Shown piece by piece: positions 26,374-39,900 of a stretch of DNA of 64,000 bases. Location: NCBI GenBank assembly GCA_036417435.1, contig CM070912.1, forward strand, positions 22,556,055 through 22,620,054. The letters are read 5' to 3'. The notes below the pieces were generated by a model that was given only the letters and a program-made list of their open reading frames with translations, did no database searches and had not been told where the DNA came from. The position numbers and the translations under genes were made by a program. Numbering within the stretch: the stretch's first letter is position 1; the number at the start of each line of letters is the position of its first letter. The DNA is from Inia geoffrensis (lineage: Eukaryota > Chordata > Mammalia > Artiodactyla > Iniidae).

Positions 26374-29300
26374 GTGCTGGGAAAGGAGCTCCTGGTGGAA
26401 TTGACCCCATGCTGTTTATGCTTTCTGCTCTCTTTGGTTCAGACCCCTAAGGGTATGAGAAGTATAAGCTAGGTATGAGTGTTGGCTGACAGAGGCATCT
26501 GAATGACAAAGGAGGCACATTTGGGTCCTGCCTGAGCACCTTTACAGGAGGCATGGGGGAGATGTGGGTGGAAACAGCAGGCATTCTGCAAACCACACAA
26601 ACGACAAGCCCCTGTGTCCCTGTCAGTAGTTCCAGGGTTTGGTGGGGAAAGATAAAATGCTCCAGCAATGTGACCTTACGTGACAGGTCCTCTCCTCTCC
26701 TTGATTGTGGACAAATCCGGCATAGAGTTTCCCAGTCATGAACTGTTAGGGAAAAATCATACCTGGAACTAAGCCACTCCAAGCCACTGCCCTAACCTGG
26801 AACAAACATAGAGGCTGAAGCTGGGTTAACCATTTAATCAGTTTTAAACCAAACTCTTCTCCCTTCTCCCCATCCCCCAACTAGTAATATTCAAACCAGA
26901 CCACGTTCTATATACTTTGTACCTTATTAACCAGACCAGGGGGAGAGAGAAGACTTTTTGTAGACCGTTGGCATCTGTGCTAATGATAACAACTGAGTAG
27001 CAAAATCCTGGAGGAATGGGGGCGGAGAGAAGGGAAGGATAGTATAGTAGTCAGCATGGTATCTGAGGCTAACTGTATTTTGGAGTTAGCAGGAAATTAC
27101 TGCAGCTGAAGACATCTGATGTCCTCTGGTGCCTGTCAGACACAGGCTGGATTCTGGCTGTCCTGGGGTCCCTGCTTGAACCATGGACAGCGGGGTCTAC
27201 AGTCTTTGTCCATCATCTGCCCCAGTTTGACCCCAAGGTCATTGTAGAGGTAAGAAGACGAACCTTTCGATATCAACAAACTACCGGAAAAAACTCATTT
27301 CGAGTTCAAAAACTGGATCCAACTGAGAAAATACTTTATTAGCACAGAAGCCTCTTAGTATAACTCTTAGCATAATAAAACCCTGGATCTGGGTTTCTCA
27401 AAGTGTGAAGCACTGAATCAATCATCGTATCAGAATTACATCAAGATGTAACTTTGAAGAAAACACATATTCCAAACCTTTCCCTAGACCTACGGATCAG
27501 ACTTTGTGGACCTGGGAACCAGAATATACATTTTGAGAAATGAAAGCCAACAGAACAAGCTCAGGTCTCCTGGATCCTGGATCCTGGCTCTACCAGGGCC
27601 AGGTAGCTGGTGTGTGAATGTTGTATTTGTGTGGCTACGCAATTTAAAGACGTATTTAGAAACAAAGGCGTTGGAATATGACAGATCTAGTTTCGTATCC
27701 CATGATTGACATTTATTAGCGGTTTGCCTACCATTCTGAGCTTCAGTTTCCTTATCTGTAAGATGAGAGTGTTAATGGTTACTATCTCCACAAAATTGTT
27801 GGGAATATTAATGAGATGACATAGGAAAGGTGTGTAAAGTGCCTAGCCCTGAAACTAGCCCGGAGAGAGCACTCAGTAAGTGGTAGCACTTGCTGTTATG
27901 CATACACCATGATAATAACTGAGGTCACCTGCGTGAACTCCTTCAACGTATTTCTCTTCACTTAAATATTGTCTTTGTGTTTCCGCTCACTCCCCTGCTT
28001 TCTGTCTCAGAGGCAGACCTGCCCCTTCACCTCTCAACGTCCAACTCCCTCCCGACACCTGCTGCTGATGCTGTTCTTTTCCCTGCCCTTGTGTTTGGAG
28101 CCCCTCTCTATTAATCTTTAACTCATTAAACCTTTTCTCCTGTATTTGCAATCTCTCACTTTTCACTGACTCTACTCCCTCAGTCCATAAACATATTCAA
28201 AGTTCCTCATCCTAAGAACACCTGCCCTTCACCCTGGTACACCTCGGGCCAGCCCCGTCTCTCCTCCCTTAAGGTCAGATTGCTCCACAGAACAGTCTCC
28301 ACTTGCTACAGCTACCGCCTGTTCCCCCAGCTCACCCCTGAACACCGTAGTCATCCAAGGCTCTGCCCTCAACTTTCCCTCTAAGCGGCTTCCTTTACTT
28401 CCATTTCTCCAGCAGGTACATCCACTCAGGCGGCTCTCAAAACTGTCCAGCCTTCTCTCTCCAGGCTAGTTTCCCCTGTTTTTCTGCTGGTTGGTCAAGT
28501 TCATCTGATCGTCCCTCCAGCACCTGAAACTGTACCTCCCACTTCACATTCCCTGCCCCTGTGTCAATATCTGCCTCTCCGTCATTATTTTCTGCCTGCA
28601 CCCTGCCAGTCTCTGAGACATAGAACTGCACAAACCACAATGAATCCACCTCTCTCTTTCCCCCACCAGGTCTAATTCTCCTTCCCCTACAAGGGGTGTC
28701 CCCAAAGCCTCAGTATATTTTAAGCTTGAATTATTTCAAAGAATTGAGTCTACAAATTTACCCCAAGCCCTGCATTTGAAAGTTCAATTGTTTAATTTAC
28801 TTTACAAGTATTACTTCCGTGAATTGTTAAAAATAAACTTTTAAAATTACTTGGTTTCAGTCTCTCCTATTGAAGATGGGAGATAGTGACTAAAACGAAA
28901 AATGTTAAATTAAAAATTTACCATTCAAATTCACAAAACAAAACTTTCCCTTCATTCCCTCCCTACCCATCCCCTCAACTTAGACTTTCTTGTGTTGCTC
29001 CAGTAGTACCTGACACATGCCATGTATGGAATTCATGCTCAATTTAGGTATACTGAAAGAATTAACAGATGAATAAATGGGCTCTCCTAGAGGAAAGGTC
29101 AGAATTTAAATGCTAATAATAAATCTATGTTTTAAATCTTAATTGTAAAAATAAAATTTTTTCTCTCCTAACTTTCTAGACTTTATTCAAATACCCTATT
29201 ACCCAATGCTTTGCTGCGCCCTCTGTATTTCGAATGATTCTGCAGCAGAATTCCGCCAGGTATGGTAGATGTGGCTGCGGTTGGTAAGAGGAATCTTCGG

Positions 29301-32300
29301 GTAGGATTTTAAGTAATCTGATGCACTGTGGTCTGACTGATTTTAGTTATGGTTCTTTGAGGATACTATGTGTGTGTGTGGGGGGGGGTAAATGTTTGTG
29401 GTGATATTTAGCAGCTAGTCTAGTTGGTTCTTTAAACAGGATTCAGAGAACCAAATGAAACACTCGGTGAGCCTTGCATCATTGTGGGGTTTTTTTGTTT
29501 GTTTTTTGTTTTGGGGGTTTTTTTTGCGGTACGCGGGCCTCTCACTGCTGTGGCCTCTCCCATCGCGGAGCACAGGCTCCGGACGCTCAGGCTCAGCGGC
29601 CATCGCTCACGGGCCCAGCCGCTCCGCGGCATGTGGGATCTTCCCGGACCAGGGCACGAACCCGTGTCCCCTGCATCTGCAGGCGGACTCTAAACCACTG
29701 CGCCACGAGGGAAGCCCGGTTTTTTTTTTTTTTTATAAACATTTTTGTTGTCAAGTAAAAATACAGAAAACTATATAAGATATACACTTAGAGATTAATG
29801 AATTGTGGAAAATAAAACAGCTATGTAACTGCTCACCAAAGGCCCAAAAATAGAACATGGCCAGTGTCCCCAGAGACCTCCTCATGCCTCTCCATCTCCA
29901 CTAAAGGATTCCACTATGTTGGCTTTTATGGTGTTCATTTCCTTATTTTCCCTCATAGTTTATATAGGAAATATCCCTAGACAAATTACTCTACTTTACT
30001 TGCTTTTGAGCTTCTTGTAATCGTACATTATTCCGTAATATCTGGCTTCTTTTTTCAACATTTTGTTTCTAAGAAGTGTCCCTGTTGTTAAATAATGCTG
30101 GAGTTAATTTTCCTTGCTGTATAACATTACATTTTATGAAAGTAGCACATTTTTAATCAGTTCTATTATGCAGCATTTGGGTAGTTTTCAGTTTGGGACT
30201 ATTGATGATTAATGCTGCATTGAATTTTTGAACATGTACATAAACACGTAAACACACATTGCTGTAGATCTTCTCTGGGAGAGGAATTGCTAGGTCACAG
30301 TGACATTGCACCCTACTACCTTATTTTCCAAAGTTTTGAACCAAGGTATGCTCCCTCTAGCAGGGTAGGAGCATTCCCATTGTTCCACATCTCTGGCAAT
30401 ATTTGTTTTTGTCCAAGTTTTAATTTTTGCCAATCTGATGGGTATGTAGTATCACATTGTAATTTTATTTTTGCATCTCCCCATGTTTGTGGATTAATTT
30501 TTAGCTCACCTGAAATCTGCTCTTTGAACCTTATGGTCGTTTACGTATCTTTTAGCGACTCTGAAATTGAAATGGCTACTTCAGAATCAGAGCTCACATG
30601 TTTTAGACATATAAGACTTCAAATATCAAGGAGTTCAATTTATGAAGATAACTGAAATACAGCTTGATTTTATTCATGAACCCTCAATCTGACAGAATTA
30701 TGTTTCCAGCTGTATTTCAAAGCTCATATTACAGCTACTTGTTGCAACGTTCTTGAGATGGTGAACAACCCCCATACAAATTCAACCAGGGCATGAATAT
30801 TGACTCTATTGGAGACTCTGCCCATTTTATGTACTTTGGATAAAGCTCAAGAAGAATGAGGAACATACCCTCAATGAAGCCAGCCCTCCTGTCCATCACT
30901 ACAGGCTCTGTATATATGAGGAGAGGGTGACAAGGGATTCGGCCACCTCCCTCATCCCTACGAGCTGGCTCAGCTCAGCCCCGTGCAAGGTGATACTAAG
31001 ACCCCAATCACTTCTACCCATTTCCTTCAGGGAATCCATCATTATTTTGTGATGGTTTTTGTATTATTTATGGAAATCTTCATGGGGAAAATAGATGAGA
31101 GGATTTACATCGCACAACGTACCTAGCAAAGTACTGCAAATGTTCACAGCAGACTTTTCTGTTCTCTCCCAAATTCCTGCTCTCAGGGCTGTACCTGTAA
31201 TCCTTCTTCTCTTTACTTACATGAATCCTGGTCTTCCTTGATGTCCCGAGCAATTCATTTCCAACCCCTAATTTGCGTTCTCCAGTCAGAAACACAAAAG
31301 GCCTTCAGTTCACATAAGCCCGCTCTTCCCAGAAGATGGTACAGTTCTTTTACCATCCTAGCATATCCTTGGGGTCTTATCCCTCAGCCCTTATGGTTTA
31401 TAAAAATAACCCTCTTAGGGCATCCCTGGTGGCGCAGTGGTTGAGAGTCCGCCTGCCGATGCAGGAGACACGGGTTCGTGCCCCGGTCCAGGAGGATCCC
31501 ACATGCCACGGAGTGGTTGGGCCCGTGAGCCATGGTCGCTGAGCCTGTGCGTCCGGAGCCTCTGCTCCACAGTGGGAGAGGCCACAATGGTGAGAGGCCC
31601 GCGTACTGCAAAAAAAAATAAAAAGATAACCCTCTTAGCCACGTAGAATGCTTAGAATGTGTTCCAAGCACACTTTTCTCCCTCTTGTTACATCAACATC
31701 CATATTCAACCCTGATCTCCCTGATTTAACCCATTAGCCTCACCACCACCACCACCACCTACCCCTGTCAGATGAGTTAACAGGTACCAACAGGAAATGA
31801 CTTCCACTTGGACTTGACCACCAGTAAAATGCCCAGAAGGCAAGTAAGAAAGCGAAGGAGCAGAAGGATGAATGATCCAGATGACAATGCTCTGAGCTCT
31901 CCCTGGGCCTGGGGCAGAGCGCCCAAGCCCAATCTGCGGAGGCTCTATTGACACCTTGCCTTCCCCTCAGTCTCAGGTTCCCCACCCTGGAGCACTGCTG
32001 TACTGGTGGGGAGGCCCTGCTGCCCGAGGAGCAAGAGCTGTGGAGAAGACAGACAGGCGTTCTGCTCTACCAGGCCTACGGACAGTCAGAAACGGTAGGT
32101 GAAGGGTCCCTCTGGGCCAGTCAGGATGTGCTCGTCCACTGAGCCCAGCAGATGAGCTAAATCCTGCTGTGAGTGTGTGCAGAGCACACAGCATTGCTCA
32201 AAGCCAATGGGAGGCTCCAGAGCTCTAGGCTTATTTGTCCCAAATAAATTTGCAGAAAAGACAGTTGCAGCTCATCAACTTGTCAAAAGACCAATGTGCT

Positions 32301-32586
32301 GAAAACTATTAGAAAGGGGTCTAAGGACATGGTGCCACTGTACCTGTGATAATTAGTGATAATTAAGGGAGCCCAGGAGGGGCACTGGCATAGAAGGTAC
32401 TCTCCAGAGACATGGAAGTCACCACTGCAAGTCCTGTCCACTTCACCGTCCCTTCCCAGGCAGCAACCACAGGAGCAGGCCAGAGTTACCCCGCAAGTTC
32501 ACTAGTTCATTTCTGGGTGTTTATGAGGAGAGCACACAGCTCTGATGGTGAGACACTAGCAGGAGGAGAGACCTTCTATATACACG

Positions 32587-32621
<35 letters not shown>

Positions 32622-32637
32622 GTGATCCCAAAGAGGA

Positions 32638-32692
<55 letters not shown>

Positions 32693-35600
32693 GTGATCCC
32701 AAAGAGGATCACTGACCAGTCAGGTGGGCAGGGCATTCAAAGAATAATGCATGTCTTGAATCTCAAGGACTTTATCCACGATAGTGTGGGCAGTTATCTC
32801 ACTTCTAACACATTTTCAATGCATTTCCGATGCTGGACAGAGCCACTTTCCCCTACTTCCCTATCATCCCTTTAGCTGACAGATGTATGACTGTCATCTC
32901 AGGGCCTGTAGCAAAATAGCTGTTTTAGTCCCAACTGACATACTTTTCTGACATTACTTTGCAAATAAATAAATAATCAGTTACTGGGTCTGCTTCTGGG
33001 ATTGAGAAATGTTAAGACTCTAGGACTGTCCTTGCTGGTTGAGTTTGCATTCAGACAGGGAGGGTGAGGTTAGAACTACACGCTACACCCATGACACTAG
33101 TCCCTTTGCATCAACTATTCATAACAACAGAATACTCCCCGATAGCCGGATGGTGCTTTATTTCTCCAAACATTTTCACACCTATCCATTCATTCCTGCA
33201 ACATTTTCCACATGCCTGTAGTATAAGCAGTGACATTGCAGAGGGGAAAGTACTTCCTCTCTCTGGAGCTCAGACCCCAGTTCCGATCTCAGCCTTGCCA
33301 GTTATAGGCTTCGAGACTATCAGCAAATCACTGAATCTTGCAGAGTCTAGCTTCCCCATCTCCAAAATGGAAATATAATGCCAGTCTTGCCAGGTTATGA
33401 TAAGGTAAAAGAAAGAAAGTATACAAAGCTCTGGGCACAGTGTCTAACCCCTATTGCAGCTATGGTTGTCACTGTTGTTTTTAGGTAGGTATTGTGTTTA
33501 GATGCTGGGGGCGCAGAGGTGGATGGGACAATCTCTATTCTCTGAATGCTCATTATCTACTGAGGGAAACAGACAAGCAACAATAGAAGTGTGGGGAAAA
33601 ATACCACAGACAGAGAATCTCCCAACTTCCTTTTATTAGGGCCTGAATGATAGCTAGTAGTAGTTGTTTATTGAATACTTGGTGTGTGCCTGGCACACAC
33701 TCACAAGCACTCTAAGCGATAATGTTATAATTACCCCCATTTGACAGAGGAGGAGATCAAGGGGTATTACTTGGTACATAGCTAGTGAGTGGTGGAGTCA
33801 GGATTCAAACCTTGGTCTCTCTGTGTGTAAAGCACCTAACTTTAGGAAAATGATAATTTAGAGAACCATAAAGGAGGAATAAGGTTCATCAGGAAGACAT
33901 GGGGGTAGGGGAACAACGTGAACATTCTGAATAATCTCAGCACAGCTCTGAGAAGCAGTCGACACACAGCTACAAGTAAATGGTTGTGAAATATACTCAT
34001 GGCCCTCCCCGGCAAAGGGACACATGACTGGCATACAGTGGGCACTCCACAGCCTACGTTACATGCCCACGGCCCTGGGCTCCTTCCTCTGCGTCTTCTT
34101 GGCCTCTCCCACTGGACTCTGTAGCCCCGGCACCGGGCTCAGGCCCAGCCCATGTCAGGTGCAGTGAATGTCTGCTGACTAGAGTGGGGTCGATGCCTTC
34201 TAGCTTCTCCACGAGGGCTCTTTGCACAGCATCAGATGACATCTGTCAGCAAGGATGCTGTGGTTTTGGGATCAGCCTGGACGCTTCGCCAACCCCAGTT
34301 CTCTTCTTTTGCTAACAGGGAATAAGTTGTGGCACTCTCCGGGGGATGAAGATCAAGCCGGGTTCCATGGGGAAGGCCATCCCACCCTACGACGTTCAGG
34401 TCTGGTGGTAAAGACATTGGCAGAGAACAGTCAGTGCTCGGCTGGGGTTGGACCATTGTGTGACACGAGGTGACAGAACAGGTCACGCCTCCCGGTTGCC
34501 CTTCCTCTTCTCCGCCTGCTTTTCCTCCTGTTTCCTGGGGAGTTTTCAGTTGAGAACTGCAATGTCCTGGGCATGAGTACAGCTTGCCAGGAGAGCCAGA
34601 GGCCTCATGCACCGAGCCTGGGAAAGAGTACTTGCAGTAGCCCAGGCGGCTCTCTCCACTGCGGGTGCCTTTAGAGTTTCCTGATCCGTGTTTTCTTGCT
34701 TGAAGACACATTTGTGATGTCTATATATGCATGAAACACATAGACCCATGGCTTGGGTTTCACCATTTGCTGATTTCAAAGACTTTTGACAGTTTTATTC
34801 TATTTTCTGACAGGGCTCCTCTACCACAACCCCCTCCCCCAACGACCCCCACTGTGTCACATGAATGAGCCAGGCAGTGTTTGGGAGGGGCAGGAGTGTT
34901 GGGGATCCCTGCAGGGTGGGATTTACAGATCTCTTGCTCCAGATCATTGATGACAAGGGCAACATCCTGCCGCCCAACACTGAAGGAAACATTGGCATCA
35001 GGATCAAGCCCACCAGGCCCATAGGCGTCTTCATGTGCTACGAGGTAAGGACACCCCATCTGCCCCCACACGGCCCAAGAATCCTTGCAGGGAGCTGTGT
35101 AGGTGATAAGGGACTGGATTCAACTCTGCACCTTGAGACTTCTTCCTTCTTCCTTTATTCACTCCAAGTCAATGAAACCTGTTCTAATTAATCTCAAAGC
35201 TCATAGTGTGTTCCCACATCTCTTTCTGTCATAACCCATCTGGCACTTATGGGCTGACTGTTGGGATAGAAAACAGCCTGGCTTCAGAACCACCAGACCT
35301 GGGGTCCAGGGATCTCTTGTGGTTAAGAATGCTGGCTTTGACTGGCTTCACCTCATACCACCGCACTTACCAACAGGGTGCAAACAAATCTATTAATCTT
35401 GCTGAGCCTCCAGGGGCGCTATTATCCCCACTTTAAAGAGAAAGAAACTGCAGATTGGAAGCTTTACACGTCTTTCCCATGTCAAATAAATGGCAGGTCT
35501 AGGGTTCAAAGTGGTGTGTTTTGGACCCCAAACTCTAAATGAGAAATCCAGGGACTACAGAAACCTACAATAGAGCATAAGGAAACCTGCTGTAACTCTT

Positions 35601-36960
35601 CATCAGACAAACCCTAGCTCGCAGCAGCCACTAAGAGGAAATCCTCAGCTTCCAAGATGGACCGTAGAAGGGTCACAGACCCTGAAATTGATCTCAGACT
35701 CCATCTCCTTTCTACAAAGTCACAGCCACTGGTGTCACTGTTGTGCTCACACTGTGGCCTTGGCTGGGTGAGTGGGGTCCTGTCCCTCTGTGGTCCTATT
35801 GTCCAGAAGCAATCATGCAAGCCTTAGCCTTAATTCTCAGTAGCACAGTGTAAAGGTTGGATAAAGGAAAATGAACACAGTAACAGGTGTATAGATCAGC
35901 AGTTCTTAATACTGTCTGCACGTTAGAATCATTTGAGGGATTCTTTTTTTTAAAATACTTGCATCCAACCACAGAGATTCTGGTTAAATTGAACTGGCGT
36001 GGTACAAATCCATGACTTAAAAAAAATTGTACATAACATATTTTATTTTGCAAAGATGTCTTCACATATGGCCACACTGATTTCTTTCATTTCATATGTT
36101 CTCATGGCAATGAGACATGTCACTCTTCCACTGAGATTTGTTGGCTTATATTCTGTTCTTTTATTTTCTTTTTATTGAGGCTTATATATATATATACATA
36201 TATATATGTGATATAAAATTTACCCTTTTCACCATTCCTGAGCATACTGTTCAGTAGCACTGAGTAAAATTTACTATATTGCACAACCATCACCACCATG
36301 CATCTGCAGACAATTTCCTCCATCCCCAGAAGAAATTCTGTTCCCATTAAACAATAGCTGCCTAGTCCCCATCTCCCCACATCTGGTAACCTCTAATGGT
36401 ACTTTTTGTCTTTAAGAACCTGCCTATTTTAGTTACCTCATATAAGTGGAATCATACAACGTTTGCCCTTTTGTGTCTGGCTTATTTCACTTTAGCACAA
36501 TGTTTTCAAGGTTCATCCATGTTTTAGCAAACTGTCATCTTTTGAGACTGAATAATATTCCATTGTATGTATATACCAAGTTTTGATGGACATTTGGGTT
36601 GTTTCCACCTTTTGGCCTTTGTGAATAATGCTGCTATGAACACTGATTGTGCAAGTAACTGTTTGGGTCCCTGCTTTCCCTTCTTTTGGTTATATACCCA
36701 GAAATGGAATTGCTAGATCATATGGTAATTCTATTTAAATTTTTGAGGAATTGCCATACATTTTTCCACATGCACAAGGGTTTTCATTTCCTCATATCCT
36801 TACACACACTTGCTATTTTCAGTTTATTTTTAATAATGGCCATTCTAATGGGTTTGAAGTGGTAACTCATTGCCTGTTTGATTGACATTTCTGTAATGAC
36901 TAGCATCTTTTCATGTTCTTATTGGCCATTTGTATATCTTCGGAGAATTGTCTATTCAAG

Positions 36961-36998
<38 letters not shown>

Positions 36999-39900
36999 GC
37001 GGTACACGGGCATCTCACTTTTGTGGCCTCTCCCATTGCGGAGCACAGGCTCCGGCCGTGCAGGCTCAGCGGCCATGGCTCACGGGCCCAGCCGCTCCGC
37101 AGCATGTGTGATCTTCCCGGACTGGGGCACGAACCCGCGTCCCCTGCATCGGCAGGCGGACTCTCAACCACTGTGCCACCAGGGAAGCCTGCCCATTTTT
37201 AATTGGGTTGTTCACTTTTCTGTTGTTGTTTCTAAGTTGTAAGAGTTCTTTATGTAGGCTGGATATTAATACCTTATCAGATATGAAAATTATATGCTTT
37301 GCAAATATTTTCTCCCATTCAGTGGGTTGTCTTTTCACTTTCTTGATGGTAGCCTATGACATACAAAGGTTTTAAATTTGGTGAAGAACATTTTATCTAT
37401 TCAATATTTTTTTTATTTCCTGTGCTTTTGATGTCATATTCAGTAAATCATTGTGAAATCCAAGGCAAGATTTTCCTCTGTGTTTTCTTCCAAGAGTTTC
37501 ATAAGCTCAGCTCTTACATTTAAATTTTTGATCCATTTTGAATTAATTTTTGTGTATGATATAAGCTAACTTCATTCTTTTGCATGTGGACAGCCAATGT
37601 TCCAAGCACCATTTGTTAAAAAGACTGTCTTTCCCACTGAATGGTCTTGGCACCCTTGCCTAAAATTAATTGACAGTATATGTGAGGGTTACTCTTTGGG
37701 TTCTCTATGCTATTCCAGTGGTCTGTATGTCTCTTTTTATGAATGTATCACATTGTTTTGTTTGCTATAGCTTTGAAGTAAGTTTCTGAAGTCAGGAGTT
37801 TAAGTCCTCCAACTTTTTTCTCCTTTCTAAAGGTTGTGTTTGCATTTTGGGATCCCTTGAGATTTTATGTGAATTTTAGGATGGGTTTTTCTATGTCTGC
37901 AAAAAACACCATTGAAATTTTGATGGGGATTGCATTGTATCTGTAGATAATGTTGGGCAGCATTGTCACCTTAATATTGTCTCAAATCAATGAATACGGG
38001 ATGCTTTTCCATTTATTTATGTCTTCTTTCTCTTTTTCAGCAATGATTTTTAATCTTCAGTGTACAAGTCTTTCACCTTCTATACTAAATTTATCCTTAG
38101 TATTGTATTCTTATTGATGTTTTCTTAATTTCCTTTTTGGACTGTTAATTGTTAAAGTATAGAACTGCATCTTAAGTTTTGTGCATTGATTTTCTTTCCT
38201 ATAACTTTGCTGAAATCCTTTATTAGTTCTAACAATTTGTGTGTGTGAAAGAAAGTTTTTAGGGTTTTGTACATGTAAGATCATGTTATCTGTGAACAGA
38301 TCTAGTTTTAATTCTCTTTCATTTTGGTGCCTCATTTCTTTTTCTTGCCTAATTGACCTGGGTAGACTTCCAATACTTTGTTGAGTAGAAATGGTGAGAT
38401 CAGGCTCTCCTGTCTTGTTCCTGATCTTAAGAGAAAATCTTTCAGTCTTTTACCAGTGGGAATGATGTTAGCTATGCTTTTTTGCCCACACACTTAACTT
38501 TTCTGAAGATTTCTTTATATGGATTTGACACATGTCTAGAGCCTTTTCATTTTAACTTGTAGGAATCCCTTTACCATATCTGCTAGGGCAGGTCTAGTGG
38601 TAATGAACTCCCTCAGCTTTTGTCTGAAAATATCTTAATTTCTGCCTCATTTTTAAGGAGCATTTTGAAGGCAGGATAGAGAAGTCTTGATTGACAGTTT
38701 TTTTCTTTCAACACTTTAAATATGTAATCCCACCACCTCTGGCCTTCAAAGTTTCCTATGAGAATCAGCTGATAATCTTACTGAGGATCCTTGTATGTGA
38801 TGAGTCACTTCTCTTGCTGTTTTCAAGATTCTATTTGGCTTCCAATATTTTGATTTTTATGTATCCTGGTGTGGGTCTCTTGGGATTATCTTATTGGATT
38901 TCTTTGAACTTCCTGTATTTGTAAATTCATGTGTTTCATTACATTTGAGAAGATTTTGCCCCTTATATCTTCAAATAATATTCCTTGTCCCTTTCTCTGT
39001 TTCACTTCCTTCTCTCATAATGCACGTTTGTCTGCTCCATGGTGTCATGCAAGGCCATTAGGCTCTGTTTGTTTTTCTTCATTTTTTTCCTGTTTGACCC
39101 TCAGACCCAATAACTTCTAGTGTTGTGTCTTCAACTCTCTGATTCTTTCTTGTTCCTGTTTTAAACTGCTGCCAATCACTTCAGTGAATTTTCTGTTTTA
39201 GTTATTGCCCTTTTCTAGAACGTCTGTTTGGTGCCTTTACATAATTTCCATCTCTTTGTTGATATTCTCATCTTGTCCACATGTCACTTTTCTGGCTTCT
39301 TGTAGTGCTTTGTCCATTTCTTCCTTTACCTCTGTGACCACATTTAACAAACTTGATTTAAACTGTCTAGTAAGTCTTATGTCTGGGCTTCCTCAGGGAT
39401 GGTCTCTGTCAATTAACTTCATGCCTTTGAATGAGTTATGATTTTTTTAAAATATTTATTTATTTAATTTATTTATTTTTTACTTTTGGCTGTGTTGGGT
39501 CTTAGTTGTGTTACACAGGATCATTGTTACGGCATGAGGGATCTTTTGTTGCAGCATGTGGGCTTCTTTCTAGTTGTGGCGTGTGGATTTTCTCTCTCTA
39601 GTTATGGCACACAGGCTCCAGAGTGTGTGGGCTCTGTAGTTTGCAGCATGAGGACTGCCTAGTTGAGGCAAACATGCTCAGTAGTTGTGGCATGCAGGCT
39701 TAGTTGCCCCACGGCATGTGGGATCTTAGTTCCCTGACCCAGGATCGAACCCGTTTCTCCTGCATTGGAAGGTGGCTTCTTTACTACTGGACCACCAGGG
39801 AAGTCCTGAGGCATGATTTCTGTTTCATTGTACGTCTTGTAATTTTTAGTTGAATATTGGGCCTCTCACTATTACAATGTGGTAACTCTAGAAATCAGAT

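Larger units (their letters stand above)
32095..34318 (+). other. ACSM1 intron 7
   Basis: Holds the hairpin-bearing CA microsatellite (32588-32711) and MIR remnants near 33230-33480 and 33640-33840. Short open frames here have no coding character. Confidence 0.7.

Noticed and set aside
27090..27106. Later exon 5 acceptor at TACTGCAG
   Set aside because: Starting at 27107 breaks the reading frame with exon 4 and loses residues shared with human ACSM1 as I recall it.
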